A stretch of 64,000 nt of DNA. It comes from Vibrio profundi. GTDB lineage: Bacteria > Pseudomonadota > Gammaproteobacteria > Enterobacterales > Vibrionaceae. Shown here one piece after another: positions 1-9,264 of this stretch. The stretch covers positions 62,001 to 126,000 of the forward strand of contig NZ_RZIS01000004.1 in assembly GCF_005281835.1 (NCBI RefSeq), read 5' to 3'. Every line of letters begins with the position of its first letter. Position 1 is the stretch's first letter. The notes below the pieces were generated by a model. It was given only the letters and a program-made list of their open reading frames with translations. It was not told the DNA's origin and did not search any database. The position numbers and the translations under genes were made by a program.

Positions 1-1
1 A

Positions 2-355
2 ATTCCACTGAGCAAAGTAGAAATCGGTACAGACGGTACGATTTCAGTACTGCCACAAGGTGCTCCAGCTGAAGAGTTGGAAATCGCTGGCAGAATTAAA
101 CTTGTTCGCCCAGATAACCAGACACTGTTTAAAGACACGAATGGTTTATTCCGTTCAAAAGATCCAAACCAGGCATACGAAGCAGATGCTGCTGTGAAAC
201 TGTTAACAGGTGCTATCGAAGGCAGTAACGTTAATGCCGTAGGCGAGATGACTAGCCTAATTGACTTACAACGTCAATTCGAGATGCAGGTCAAAATGAT
301 GAGCACAGCAGAAGAAATGGACAAATCGTCTGATTCTTTGCTTCGTATGAGCTAA
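2..355 (+). CDS. flgF: Flagellar proximal rod protein FlgF, C-terminal part
   Basis: The reading frame is open from the left window edge, so only about the last 117 codons are present. The C-terminus carries the rod/hook signature region (SLIDLQRQFEMQVKMM followed by ending DSLLRMS) that forms the terminal helix of FlgF, and flgG follows 22 bp later. FlgF is known as a proximal rod subunit of the flagellar basal body, exported by the flagellar type III apparatus. The start codon and promoter lie outside the window. The assignment rests on the C-terminal family signature and the position directly before flgG. Confidence 0.9.
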   Translation: MPLSKVEIGTDGTISVLPQGAPAEELEIAGRIKLVRPDNQTLFKDTNGLFRSKDPNQAYEADAAVKLLTGAIEGSNVNAVGEMTSLIDLQRQFEMQVKMMSTAEEMDKSSDSLLRMS

Positions 356-377
356 CTGATTTTTTAAGGGGATTGCT

Positions 378-1166
378 ATGCATCCAGCATTATGGGTAAG
401 TAAAACTGGTTTAGATGCCCAACAAACCAATATTTCAACGATTTCAAACAACTTAGCGAATGCTTCAACCATTGGCTTTAAGAAAAGCCGCGCAGTGTTT
501 GAAGACCTGTTTTACCAAAATATCAATCAACCAGGTGGTCAGTCTTCTCAAAACACTGAGCTACCGAGTGGTTTAATGTTAGGTGCAGGTTCAAAGGTAG
601 TCGCGACTCAAAAAGTCCACACTCATGGTAATGCTCAAACGACGACCAACAGCTTAGATATGATGATTGAAGGCGATGGCTTTTTCCAAGTCGAGATGCC
701 AGATGGAAATATTGGTTATAGCCGTAACGGTCAGTTTACTCTAAATGGCGATGGTTCAATTGTAACGACAGGTCAAGGTTACCTATTACAACCTGAAATC
801 GTTATTCCAGAAGATGCGATTTCGATTACTGTCGGTAACGATGGTGAAGTGTCGGTACGTATGCGTGGTGAACAAAACAACGTAGTGGTAGGGCAAATTA
901 CTATCACTGACTTTGTGAATCCTGGCGGCCTTGAACCTATTGGTCAGAACTTGTACTTGCCTACTGGCGCAAGTGGTGACCCTCAAGAGGGGGTTCCGGG
1001 CATTGATGGTTTGGGTGATATTCGTCAATCGATGCTAGAAACATCGAACGTGAATGTGACAGAAGAACTGGTAAACATGATTGAAGCGCAACGTGTTTAT
1101 GAAATGAACTCAAAAGTGATTTCATCTGTCGACAAGATGATGAGCTTTGTTAACCAACAGCTATAA
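378..1166 (+). CDS. flgG: Flagellar distal rod protein FlgG
   Basis: The 262-residue product matches the usual FlgG length of about 260. The N-terminus has the rod/hook family signature with SNNLANASTIGFK near residues 26-38. The C-terminus has NVNVTEELVNMIEAQRVYEMNSK-like sequence, which pairs with it as a coiled coil in the assembled rod. FlgG builds the distal rod between the MS ring and the hook and has no cleaved signal, being secreted by the flagellar export gate. A Shine-Dalgarno AGGGG lies just before the ATG. It sits between flgF and flgH in the same direction with short gaps, so co-transcription is likely. Confidence 0.97.
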   Translation: MHPALWVSKTGLDAQQTNISTISNNLANASTIGFKKSRAVFEDLFYQNINQPGGQSSQNTELPSGLMLGAGSKVVATQKVHTHGNAQTTTNSLDMMIEGDGFFQVEMPDGNIGYSRNGQFTLNGDGSIVTTGQGYLLQPEIVIPEDAISITVGNDGEVSVRMRGEQNNVVVGQITITDFVNPGGLEPIGQNLYLPTGASGDPQEGVPGIDGLGDIRQSMLETSNVNVTEELVNMIEAQRVYEMNSKVISSVDKMMSFVNQQL

Positions 1167-1201
1167 CCGTTAGGCTTATTGTTTACTGAGAGTGTATCGC
1201 T

Positions 1202-1978
1202 ATGAAACGATTATTTTGTTTTGCACTAATTGCATCTATGACTGGCTGTTCTATGTTAGAGCCGATCGAAACACCAGAAACCGAAAACGCGACAACGATT
1301 GTTGATGCGGTCGAAGGTGACAAGTCAGCAGAAGAAAGTTCTGGCATTGTTGATACATTACGAGGCCGTACGGATCCGATCTCCGGTGATCCGGCATGGG
1401 CACCAATTAACCCGAAACAAAAGCCTGAACATTACGCTGCTGCTACTGGTTCGTTATTTAATGTGAATTACATCGGTAGTATGTACGACGACTCTAAGCC
1501 TCGCGGTATTGGGGATATTATTACCGTTGCGTTAGATGAAAATACGCGTGCAACCAAAAAAGCGAATGCGGATATGTCGAAATCGAACGATTCTTCGATG
1601 GAGCCGCTGGCTGTTGGTGGGCAAGAGCTGACGATAGACAAATACAATTTCTCTTATGACTTGAGCAACACCAACACTTTTGCTGGTGACGCTTCAGCAA
1701 ACCAAAGCAACAGCATTAGTGGTTACATCACGGTTGAAGTTATCGAAGTATTGGCGAACGGCAACTTAGTGGTACGTGGTGAGAAATGGATGACATTTAA
1801 CACAGGTGACGAGTACATTCGCTTGAGCGGTACGATTCGACCAGACGACATTGATTTCGATAATACCATCGCTTCAAACCGTGTTTCTAACGCGCGAATC
1901 CAATATTCAGGTACTGGTGTACAACAAGATATGCAAGAGCCTGGATTCTTGGCACGATTCTTTAATGTAGCTTTATAA
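1202..1978 (+). CDS. flgH: Flagellar L-ring lipoprotein FlgH
   Basis: The 258-residue product begins with a short lipoprotein signal ending in a lipobox (MTGC, Cys16), as expected for the outer-membrane L-ring subunit. The central block after about residue 85 ([21 protein letters not shown]) and the ending [11 protein letters not shown] are typical of FlgH. The protein is exported by Sec, lipidated and assembled in the outer membrane around the rod, forming a bushing with the P ring. It stands between flgG and flgI, and flgI encodes the matching P-ring protein. Residues 20-60, rich in acidic residues and Thr, are probably a flexible linker after the lipidated Cys. Confidence 0.96.
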   Translation: MKRLFCFALIASMTGCSMLEPIETPETENATTIVDAVEGDKSAEESSGIVDTLRGRTDPISGDPAWAPINPKQKPEHYAAATGSLFNVNYIGSMYDDSKPRGIGDIITVALDENTRATKKANADMSKSNDSSMEPLAVGGQELTIDKYNFSYDLSNTNTFAGDASANQSNSISGYITVEVIEVLANGNLVVRGEKWMTFNTGDEYIRLSGTIRPDDIDFDNTIASNRVSNARIQYSGTGVQQDMQEPGFLARFFNVAL

Positions 1979-2039
1979 GTATAGTGTTGGCGTCGTTGAA
2001 TTGACGTTAGCCTCAAGAAACATAAATTAGGTTACGACT

Positions 2040-3131
2040 ATGAAAAAGCTTACTTTCTTACTACTGGGCATGATTTTTCTTGCCACTAGCGCCCAAGCCG
2101 CTCGAATTAAAGACGTGGCGAAAGTGGCAGGTGTACGTAGTAACCAATTAGTAGGCTATGGTCTCGTAACTGGTTTACCTGGCACTGGTGAGTCAACTCC
2201 GTTTACGGATCAAAGCTTTAACGCGATGCTGCAAAACTTTGGTATTCAGTTGCCGCCAGGTACTAAGCCAAAAACCAAGAACGTTGCGGCTGTTATTGTA
2301 ACGGCAGAAATGCCAGCGTTTACCAAGCAAGGTCAGCAAGTGGACGTGACGGTTTCTTCAATTGGCTCAGCAAAAAGCTTACGTGGCGGCACCTTATTGC
2401 AAACCTTCCTCAAAGGTTTGGATGGGCAAGTTTATGCCGTAGCACAAGGTAACCTTGTAGTAAGTGGTTTTAGTGCTGAAGGTGCTGATGGCTCTAAGAT
2501 TGTCGGCAACAACCCAAACGTTGGTTTAATCTCAAGCGGTGCGACAGTAGAACAAGAAATCCCGACACCATTTGGTCGCGGTGACTACATCACGTTTAAC
2601 CTTATTCAATCTGATTTTACGACTGCCCAGCGTCTCGCTGATGCGGTAAACAATTTCCTTGGGCCTCAAATGGCATCTGCGGTAGACGCGACGTCGGTAA
2701 GAGTTCGTGCTCCTCGCGAAATCAGCCAGCGTGTAGCATTTTTATCTGCAGTAGAAAATGTTGAGTTCGACCCAGCTGAAGGCTCTGCCAAAATCATTGT
2801 AAACTCTCGTACAGGCACCATTGTCGTCGGTAAACACGTAAGGTTGAAAGCGGCAGCAGTAACCCATGGTGGTATGACAGTCGCGATTAAAGAAAACTTG
2901 AATGTTAGTCAGCCCAACGCGTTTGGCGGTGGTCAAACGGTAGTGGTTCCAGATACCGACATTGAAGTGACTGAAGGTGACGGCAAAATGTTCAAGTTTG
3001 AGCCGGGCCTAACGTTAGATGATTTGGTACGTGCGGTTAATGAAGTTGGCGCAGCCCCTTCGGACCTTATGGCAATTCTTCAAGCCCTCAAGCAAGCCGG
3101 TGCACTTGAAGGTCAGTTGATCATTATCTAG
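2040..3131 (+). CDS. flgI: Flagellar P-ring protein FlgI
   Basis: The 363-residue product has a Sec signal peptide, with likely cleavage after AQA at residue 20 before ARIKDVAKV. The family core follows at once ([22 protein letters not shown]), and the end [14 protein letters not shown] is characteristic. FlgI polymerises in the periplasm around the rod at the peptidoglycan layer. The length equals the usual FlgI length. The neighbours flgH and flgJ supply the L ring and the peptidoglycan hydrolase that opens the wall for the rod. Only 6 bp separate its stop from flgJ, so translation is probably coupled. Confidence 0.97.
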   Translation: MKKLTFLLLGMIFLATSAQAARIKDVAKVAGVRSNQLVGYGLVTGLPGTGESTPFTDQSFNAMLQNFGIQLPPGTKPKTKNVAAVIVTAEMPAFTKQGQQVDVTVSSIGSAKSLRGGTLLQTFLKGLDGQVYAVAQGNLVVSGFSAEGADGSKIVGNNPNVGLISSGATVEQEIPTPFGRGDYITFNLIQSDFTTAQRLADAVNNFLGPQMASAVDATSVRVRAPREISQRVAFLSAVENVEFDPAEGSAKIIVNSRTGTIVVGKHVRLKAAAVTHGGMTVAIKENLNVSQPNAFGGGQTVVVPDTDIEVTEGDGKMFKFEPGLTLDDLVRAVNEVGAAPSDLMAILQALKQAGALEGQLIII

Positions 3132-3137
3132 GGAGCG

Positions 3138-4067
3138 ATGAAGATGATTAAAAATCAAAACGACATCGGATTTATCCACGATATTGGTAGCTTAGACCGT
3201 TTACGTCAGCAAGCCGTTAATGGTGAAGAAGGAAGTGAGCAAGAAGCGCTAAAAGCGGCAGCGAAACAGTTTGAATCTATTTTTACTTCCATGCTGTTTA
3301 AGTCGATGCGGGATGCTAATTCTAGTTTTAAATCTGACATGCTGAATAGCCAAAATGAACAGTTTTATCGCCAAATGCTGGATGACCAAATGTCGAGTGA
3401 GTTGAGTGCATCAGGCTCACTTGGCTTGGCTGATATGATAGTGGCGCAGCTGAGTGCTGGGCAAAGTGGCGATAGTTCAGAAGTTCAAATGCGAAATGAA
3501 GCGTTTAATACGACATTGCGTTTACCAACCGATGAAGAAAAAGCGCGTAATATTGCAGCGACTCTAGAGAAGCAGAATCAAGTTCGTAGTGCTACACCGT
3601 CTTCATTTGACTCACCTGAATCGTTTGTTTCTTCGATGCGACCTTATGCGGAAAAAGCGGCACAAGCTTTAGGTGTGGATTCCTCACTATTATTAGCTCA
3701 GGCGGCTTTAGAAACCGGTTGGGGTTCGAAAATGGTGAAAAACTCGTTGGGTAATAGTAACAACCTATTCAATATAAAAGCAGACCGCAGTTGGAAAGGT
3801 GATAAAGTAGCGACTCAAACTTTAGAGTTCCACGGTAAGACTCCGGTTAAAGAGTCTGCGTCTTTCCGTTCTTATTCTTCATTTGAAGATAGCTTCACGG
3901 ATTATGTGAAATTCCTAAACGAAAACCCACGATACGAAACCGCTCTGCAAAACAACGGAAGCTCAGAATCCTTTATTAAAGGAATCCACCAAGCAGGTTA
4001 TGCAACGGATCCAAATTACGCTGATAAAGTACTCCGAGTCAAAGCGAAAATTGACGAAATGAAATGA
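3138..4067 (+). CDS. flgJ: Flagellar rod-cap and peptidoglycan hydrolase FlgJ
   Basis: The 309-residue product has two domains. Residues about 1-110 are the rod-scaffold domain (ALKAAAKQFESIFTSMLFKSM). Residues about 160-309 are a glucosaminidase/GH73-type muralytic domain with LLAQAALETGWGSKM, where Glu192 is the likely catalytic acid. The dual-domain form is usual in gamma-proteobacteria. FlgJ is known to cap the growing rod and cut peptidoglycan to let it through. Two possible ATGs lie 6 bp apart; the first is used here because a GGGAG element precedes it. It is the last gene before a hairpin and the sigma-54 promoter of flgKL. Confidence 0.95.
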   Translation: MKMIKNQNDIGFIHDIGSLDRLRQQAVNGEEGSEQEALKAAAKQFESIFTSMLFKSMRDANSSFKSDMLNSQNEQFYRQMLDDQMSSELSASGSLGLADMIVAQLSAGQSGDSSEVQMRNEAFNTTLRLPTDEEKARNIAATLEKQNQVRSATPSSFDSPESFVSSMRPYAEKAAQALGVDSSLLLAQAALETGWGSKMVKNSLGNSNNLFNIKADRSWKGDKVATQTLEFHGKTPVKESASFRSYSSFEDSFTDYVKFLNENPRYETALQNNGSSESFIKGIHQAGYATDPNYADKVLRVKAKIDEMK

Positions 4068-4073
4068 TTAAAC

Positions 4074-4097
4074 AAGGGCTTACGTAGGTAGGCCCTT
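4074..4097 (+). terminator. Hairpin after flgJ, weak terminator
   Basis: The arms AAGGGC (4074-4079) and GCCCTT (4092-4097) enclose a 12-nt loop and are followed by CTTTATTT. The T-tract is interrupted, so this may only partly end the upstream flg transcript before the separate flgKL promoter. Confidence 0.55.
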
Positions 4098-4143
4098 CTT
4101 TATTTCCCCTTTTAAATCCCCGATACACATCTTATCTAACCTT

Positions 4144-4159
4144 TGGCACATATTTTGCT
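4144..4159 (+). promoter_or_regulatory. Sigma-54 promoter of flgKL
   Basis: TGGCACATATTTTGCT matches the -24/-12 consensus TGGCAC-N5-TTGCW exactly, with the correct GG-N10-GC spacing. It lies 57 bp before flgK. In V. cholerae flgK is a FlrC/sigma-54-dependent class III gene, which fits this site. Confidence 0.9.
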
Positions 4160-4216
4160 TTTATAACTAATGAGTTAATCGGTTAACGCTGATTTTATTT
4201 AGTTTTTGGGGGCATT

Positions 4217-6097
4217 ATGGCGTCGGATCTTCTGAATGTAGGTACACAAAGTGTTCTTACTGCTCAGAGACAGTTAAATACAACTGGTCATAACATTTCG
4301 AATGTAAATACAGAGGGTTATAGTCGCCAGTCTGTCATTCAAGGTGTAAATGCCCCGCGCCAGTACGGCGGCCAAACCTATGGTATGGGCGTACATGTGG
4401 AAAATGTTCGCCGCTCGTGGGATCAGTTTGCCGTTAATGAACTGAATTTATCGACAACCAATGCCGCGAATAAAAGCGATGGTGAAGTGAACATCGATAT
4501 GCTCTCTAGCATGCTTTCTTCTGTAGCATCCAAAAAAATTCCCGAGCATTTAAATGAATGGTTTGATGCGGTTAAGACTTTAGCGGATGCGCCGAATGAT
4601 GTCGGTGCACGTAAAGTGGTGCTTGAAAAAGCAGGGCTTATCAGCCAGACCGTAAATGAATTTCACGAGACCATACGTAAGCAGTCCGATGTGACCAATA
4701 AAAAGTTGGAAATGGGTGTTGAGCGAATGAATCAACTCGCGGTTGAAATTCGAGATATTCACCGCTTAATGATGCGAACGCCTGGTCCACATAATGATCT
4801 ACGAGATCAGCATGAAAAGCTGATTAATGAGTTATCTGAATACACCAAAGTCACCATAACACCACGCTCAAACGCTGAAGGTTATAATGTGCATATCGGC
4901 AACGGGCATACTTTGGTTTCTGGCTCTGAAGCGAGCCAATTAAAGTTGATTGATGGTGTACCGGATGCTCATCAAAAACGTCTTGCGATCGTCGAAGGTA
5001 AAGTGCTGAAGCCTATCACTAGTAAAGATATGGACGGCAAAATCGGCGCGATGCTTGATATGCGTGATGAGCTAATTCCAGGCGTGATGGATGAACTTGG
5101 GCGTATGGCTTTGTCTTTTTCTCACGAAGTGAATAGCTATCAAGCACAAGGTTTAGATCTACGCGGGGAAATTGGCGGTCTGATGTTTACCGATGTCAAC
5201 TCAGAGCTTTCGGCTAAATCTCGTGTTATCTCCAGCGGTCAATCGCAAGCGGACCTTGCTGTGTATATCGCTGACACGTCACAACTTAAAGGTGGCGAAT
5301 ACGGTTTGAAATATGATGGCAGTGATTACTTCGTCACTAAGCCAACAGGCGAAACGGTTAAGGTGAGTACCGATTCGAGCGGCAAGGGTTTTTATATCGA
5401 TGGCATGTTGGTAGAAATCCGCAATCCGCCAGCTTCCGGAGAGAAAGTGCTTCTTCGTCCAACTCGAAATTCTGCAGCAATGATGAAAATGGAAACCAAT
5501 GATCCGAAAACCATTGCTGCGCAGAGTTATGAAGCCTCGACGACGTTCGCGCAGGGTAACGCCAAATTTAAAATCCTAGGTGCTGGGGAATTACGTGAAT
5601 TTGAAGTGATCGTATCTCCTAAAGGTGACCAGTTTGCGGTAACCGATACAAAAGGGCGAGTGCTATTGCAGCCGCAGCCATATCCGCCGACTGGCCCTGT
5701 TACCGTTCAGGGGACAACGTTTGAGCTGACTCGCGGTGCGATTGCGAATGACAAGTTTACGGCAAACTTAGTCCCTTCAGAAGGTGATAACGGCAACTTA
5801 CGTAAACTACAAAATATTCAGACCGATAAGAAGCTTGATAACAACGAGTCGACAGTTCTCGATATTTACCACAACTTGAATACCAATACCGGTTTGAAAG
5901 CATCGACAGCGACTCGACTCAGCGATATTGCCGAGTTAGAAAAAGAGGCCGCACAAGAGCGTATTGCTTCGATTTCAGGGGTTAACCTCGATGAAGAAGC
6001 GGCAAACATGATGAAGTTCCAACAAGCCTACATGGCATCGTCTCGAATCATGCAAGCGGCGAACGATACTTTTAATACTATTCTGGCGTTGAGATAA
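4217..6097 (+). CDS. flgK: Flagellar hook-filament junction protein FlgK (HAP1)
   Basis: The 626-residue product has the FlgK N-terminal signature (AQRQLNTTGHNISNVNTEGYSRQ, about residues 17-39) and the matching C-terminal helix (GVNLDEEAANMMKFQQAYMAS). It is longer than the roughly 550-residue enterobacterial protein, the extra length lying in the variable middle, as is common in vibrios. FlgK is the first junction protein between hook and filament. GGGGG upstream of the ATG is the ribosome site. It is followed 12 bp later by flgL, and both are probably transcribed from the sigma-54 promoter at 4144-4159. Confidence 0.97.
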   Translation: MASDLLNVGTQSVLTAQRQLNTTGHNISNVNTEGYSRQSVIQGVNAPRQYGGQTYGMGVHVENVRRSWDQFAVNELNLSTTNAANKSDGEVNIDMLSSMLSSVASKKIPEHLNEWFDAVKTLADAPNDVGARKVVLEKAGLISQTVNEFHETIRKQSDVTNKKLEMGVERMNQLAVEIRDIHRLMMRTPGPHNDLRDQHEKLINELSEYTKVTITPRSNAEGYNVHIGNGHTLVSGSEASQLKLIDGVPDAHQKRLAIVEGKVLKPITSKDMDGKIGAMLDMRDELIPGVMDELGRMALSFSHEVNSYQAQGLDLRGEIGGLMFTDVNSELSAKSRVISSGQSQADLAVYIADTSQLKGGEYGLKYDGSDYFVTKPTGETVKVSTDSSGKGFYIDGMLVEIRNPPASGEKVLLRPTRNSAAMMKMETNDPKTIAAQSYEASTTFAQGNAKFKILGAGELREFEVIVSPKGDQFAVTDTKGRVLLQPQPYPPTGPVTVQGTTFELTRGAIANDKFTANLVPSEGDNGNLRKLQNIQTDKKLDNNESTVLDIYHNLNTNTGLKASTATRLSDIAELEKEAAQERIASISGVNLDEEAANMMKFQQAYMASSRIMQAANDTFNTILALR

Positions 6098-6109
6098 GGA
6101 GGGAGTTAA

Positions 6110-7303
6110 ATGTTAAATCGAATTTCTAGCTTCCACAATTATCAGTCAGTACAGAATGATTTACGTCGTCAAGAGAACAAAGTTCACCATAACCAAGCTC
6201 AATTGGCGTCTGGTAAGAAGCTGATGTCACCCAGTGACGATCCGCTTGCGACTCACTACTTGCAAAATATAGGTCAGCAGTCTGAGCAATTAAAGCAGTA
6301 TGTTGATGCCATTATTTTGGTGCGTAACCGTCTTGAACACCATGAAGTGATCATCGCGAACTCAGAAAGTTTTGCCGATGATGCGAAGCGTACCGTGATG
6401 GAAATGATTAACGGTGCGTTATCACCAGAAGACCGTTATGCGAAAAAGCGCGAGATCCAAGAAATCGCAAATAACTTTTTGAATCTAGCGAATACGCAAG
6501 ACGAATCAGGTAACTACACATTTGCTGGGACAAAACCGAAAAGTCAGCCGTTCTTTAGAGATAACGAAGGCAACGTAACGTATGCCGGAGATGATTATCA
6601 ACGAAAAATGCGTGTCGCAAGTAGCTTTGAAATGGCAATGAATGATCCGGGCAGCAAGTTATTTATGGAAATTGATAATCCATATGGTGACTTTGAACCC
6701 CAGTACGAATTGCAGGCTGCGTCTGAACTATTACTAGAGCGCGCCACCAGTAGCACTTTTGAAGACTCTTCGACTTACAAAGTGACGTTTGTCGACATGC
6801 AAAACGGCAAATACGGTTATCAGCTTGAAAAAGATGGCAGCGTAGTCGATGCCAAAGAGTTTGATCCTTCCACTGGTATTGAATACGAAGGGTTAAACAT
6901 TCAGGTGAAAGGTCAAATTACCAAAGGTGACTCAATTACTCTTGAGCCAAGAGAAACGTTCACCATCTTTGACACTTTTCAGGATGCAATGAAATGGGCA
7001 GATTCTTCGGTGGCCGATGCCTCGGCAACGGCAAAGCTGCACCAGGCAACAGAAGAATTTCACGCAGCATTCATCCATTTGAATAAAGCAAGAACAGACG
7101 TTGGTGCTCGATTAAGCACGCTTGATATACAAGAGCAGCAACATGAGGATTTTAAGCTTTCGTTAGCGAAATCGAAAAGTAACTTCGAAGATTTGGATTA
7201 CTCAAAGGCGATCATTGAATTCAATGAGAATTCTCGAGCGCTGCAAGCCTCTCAGCAGGCTTTTGGTAAAACCAAAGATTTAACCTTATTTAATTATATC
7301 TAA
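6110..7303 (+). CDS. flgL: Flagellar hook-filament junction protein FlgL (HAP3)
   Basis: The 397-residue product has a flagellin-like N-terminus (VQNDLRRQENKVHHNQAQL, then ASGKKLMSPSDDP near residues 34-46) and a C-terminus with LDIQEQQHEDFKLSLAKS and a terminal helix, the pattern of FlgL. It is the second junction protein and connects FlgK to the flagellin filament. GGAGGG before the ATG is a strong ribosome site. It closes the flgKL transcript. A large two-tier hairpin lies about 100 bp downstream, followed by the first flagellin gene. Confidence 0.95.
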   Translation: MLNRISSFHNYQSVQNDLRRQENKVHHNQAQLASGKKLMSPSDDPLATHYLQNIGQQSEQLKQYVDAIILVRNRLEHHEVIIANSESFADDAKRTVMEMINGALSPEDRYAKKREIQEIANNFLNLANTQDESGNYTFAGTKPKSQPFFRDNEGNVTYAGDDYQRKMRVASSFEMAMNDPGSKLFMEIDNPYGDFEPQYELQAASELLLERATSSTFEDSSTYKVTFVDMQNGKYGYQLEKDGSVVDAKEFDPSTGIEYEGLNIQVKGQITKGDSITLEPRETFTIFDTFQDAMKWADSSVADASATAKLHQATEEFHAAFIHLNKARTDVGARLSTLDIQEQQHEDFKLSLAKSKSNFEDLDYSKAIIEFNENSRALQASQQAFGKTKDLTLFNYI

Positions 7304-7405
7304 TCAATTCTCTAAGTGTTCTCAATGCCTTATGTGCCATGCCTTAAGTGCGAGAAAAAGAGTGTTGAATGCTGTTTTAGTGCCTTAACGAAAATTTAGG
7401 TATGG

Positions 7406-7451
7406 AAGCGGCAAAAAGCGGCAACTGGAGTTGCAGTGTTTGCCTCCGCTT
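7406..7451 (+). terminator. Two-tier hairpin in the flgL-flagellin gap
   Basis: The outer arms AAGCGG/CCGCTT (7406-7411, 7446-7451) and CAAA/TTTG flank an inner stem GCAACT-GG-AGTTGC (7421-7434). A 3-nt bulge interrupts the 3' side. A modest T-rich stretch (TGTTTCT) follows. It is most simply the end of the flgKL transcript, although the weak T-tract leaves a regulatory role possible. The rest of the 404-bp gap 7304-7707 holds a 14-bp imperfect direct repeat (7325-7352), the sigma-54 site and the flagellin leader; I see no gene in it. Confidence 0.5.
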
Positions 7452-7550
7452 GTTTCTAAAAGAAGTTTTACCACTTTGATGTGGAAGTTATGAATCATAA
7501 CTTGCTGAAATAATAGATTTTTAAGTTTTTAAAAGTCACTAGGTAAAACT

Positions 7551-7566
7551 TGGCATACTACTTGTA
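7551..7566 (+). promoter_or_regulatory. Sigma-54-like promoter of the first flagellin gene
   Basis: TGGCATACTACTTGTA has the GG-N10-G spacing of sigma-54 promoters, with TTGT in place of TTGC at -12. It would give a leader of about 130 nt. In V. cholerae the flaA flagellin gene, next to flgKL, is the sigma-54/FlrC-dependent flagellin. No sigma-28 site is visible here, unlike at the next two flagellins. Confidence 0.72.
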
Positions 7567-7604
7567 TGTATATTAATCAGAAATGATTTACACAGTTTTT
7601 AAAT

Positions 7605-7617
7605 TCCCCATCGGGGA
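7605..7617 (+). promoter_or_regulatory. Leader hairpin of the first flagellin, containing the ATCGGGGATTT motif
   Basis: TCCCC-ATC-GGGGA forms a small GC stem about 40 bp downstream of the sigma-54 site. Positions 7610-7620 (ATCGGGGATTT) are the exact reverse complement of 4114-4124 in front of flgK. In V. cholerae FlrC is known to bind downstream of the flaA start site, so this may be an enhancer element, a leader structure or both. Confidence 0.4.
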
Positions 7618-7707
7618 TTTAGCAAGTAATTTACGGTCAGTGCTTATCCAAATGAGAGTAAAGCTGGCCGCTTCGCAGAAAGCTTGCGAACTCAAAAGGA
7701 GAGCAAA

Positions 7708-8844
7708 ATGGCTATTACCGTAAGTACCAACGTATCCGCTATGACAGCGCAACGTTACTTGAATAAAGCCTCTAGTGAACTAAACACTTCTATGGAGCGT
7801 TTGTCATCAGGGCATAAAATTAACAGTGCAAAAGATGATGCGGCAGGTCTGCAAATCTCGAACCGATTGACAGCGCAATCTCGTGGTCTTGATGTGGCGA
7901 TGCGAAATGCTAACGACGGTATCTCTATTGCTCAAACCGCTGAAGGTGCGATGAATGAGTCAACCAGCGTATTGCAACGTATGCGTGACTTGGCAATTCA
8001 ATCAGCTAACGGTACTAACTCACCAGCAGAACGTGAAGCACTAAACGAAGAGTCTATGGCGCTTCAAGATGAGCTTAACCGTATAGCAGAAACAACTTCA
8101 TTCGGTGGTCGTCGACTTCTCAATGGATCGTTTGGTGAAGCTTCGTTCCAGATTGGTTCTAATTCTGGTGAAGCAATGATCATGGCGTTGACCAGTATTC
8201 GTGCTGATGATTTCCGCATGGGCGGTACGACGTTTGATTCTGAAAACGGCAAAGATAAAGATTGGCAAGTTCCTGCTAATGCGCGTGATTTGAAATTCGA
8301 ATTCACCACTAAATCGGGCGAAGAAGTATCTCTAGATATTCAAACCAAAGCTGGTGACGATATTGAAGAATTAGCGACTTACATCAATGGTCAGTCTCAT
8401 TTGGTGAACGCTTCGGTTACGGAAGATGGTCGTCTACAAGTATTCGTCGCGGAACCAGACCTGGAAGGACCAATGTCAATTTCTGGTGGATTAGCTTCAG
8501 AACTGGGTATTAGCAGCGAAGGTCGCGATACCACGGTTCAAGATGTTGATTTAACGAGCGTTGCAGGTTCACAAAATGCAATCAGCGTGTTGGATGCGGC
8601 ATTAACGTATGTTGATTCACAACGTGCAGATTTAGGTGCGAAGCAAAACCGTTTAAGCCACAGTATTAACAACTTGGCTAACGTTCAAGAAAACGTAGAT
8701 GCTTCAAACAGCCGAATTAAAGATACGGACTTTGCGAAAGAGACGACGCAAATGACGAAAGCTCAAATATTGCAGCAAGCAAGTACTTCAATACTTGCCC
8801 AAGCTAAACAGTTGCCAAACTCTGCGATGTCTTTACTGCAGTAG
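7708..8844 (+). CDS. flaA: Polar flagellin, FlaA type
   Basis: The 378-residue product has the conserved flagellin N-terminal D0/D1 block ([40 protein letters not shown]) and a C-terminal D1/D0 block ending [11 protein letters not shown]. The variable middle is about residues 180-285. The ATG at 7708 is chosen over an upstream TTG because AAGGAGA lies at 7697-7703 and MAITVS is the family start. The ARDLKFEF segment and the LLQ ending resemble V. cholerae FlaA. The position behind a sigma-54-like promoter after flgKL supports this. Vibrio flagellin letters differ between species, so the symbol is provisional. Confidence 0.85.
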   Translation: MAITVSTNVSAMTAQRYLNKASSELNTSMERLSSGHKINSAKDDAAGLQISNRLTAQSRGLDVAMRNANDGISIAQTAEGAMNESTSVLQRMRDLAIQSANGTNSPAEREALNEESMALQDELNRIAETTSFGGRRLLNGSFGEASFQIGSNSGEAMIMALTSIRADDFRMGGTTFDSENGKDKDWQVPANARDLKFEFTTKSGEEVSLDIQTKAGDDIEELATYINGQSHLVNASVTEDGRLQVFVAEPDLEGPMSISGGLASELGISSEGRDTTVQDVDLTSVAGSQNAISVLDAALTYVDSQRADLGAKQNRLSHSINNLANVQENVDASNSRIKDTDFAKETTQMTKAQILQQASTSILAQAKQLPNSAMSLLQ

Positions 8845-9038
8845 TTTATGGTTGACCTTGCTGTTGATGTTCAGACGTGAGCTAGACAGCAGGGGATACT
8901 TTGGCAAGCATACTTACTATTGGATGATTGGCTCTCTCATCTCTCACCGGCTTCTCGTTTTTACAGTAAGAATGCACTCGGTAAGAAGGGAATATGTTCA
9001 TTTCTCGATGATCTCCTCATAGGCTCTGATTACCAACC

Positions 9039-9075
9039 AGCCCCAGTTCTCTCAAAGGAAAAGGGGCTTTTCTCT
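9039..9075 (+). terminator. Intrinsic terminator after the first flagellin
   Basis: AGCCCC (9039-9044) and GGGGCT (9063-9068) form the stem, followed by TTTCTCTTT. It lies about 195 bp after the flagellin stop codon, giving an unusually long 3' untranslated region. The 528-bp gap 8845-9372 otherwise holds only the next sigma-28 promoter and leader; two short open frames in it have no ribosome site or family features. Confidence 0.7.
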
Positions 9076-9264
9076 TTCTGGTGTACTGCTTTTTATTTAA
9101 TGCATCTCTATTACTTAAGAGAGATGGTAATCTCCAGTATCACTTGCTTGTTCTAGCACTCCTCATTCGGTGTTTTTCTACTGACTTTCTCCACTCATCC
9201 GTTGTTTTTATCTGGCTGTTTTCTCACGTTTTTTAATTAAATGAATTTATTTTGATTTTTTTTC

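Noticed and set aside
8795..9156. Two short plus-strand open frames (75 and 78 codons) after the first flagellin
   Set aside because: No ribosome site, composition unlike coding sequence, and one crosses the terminator at 9039-9075.
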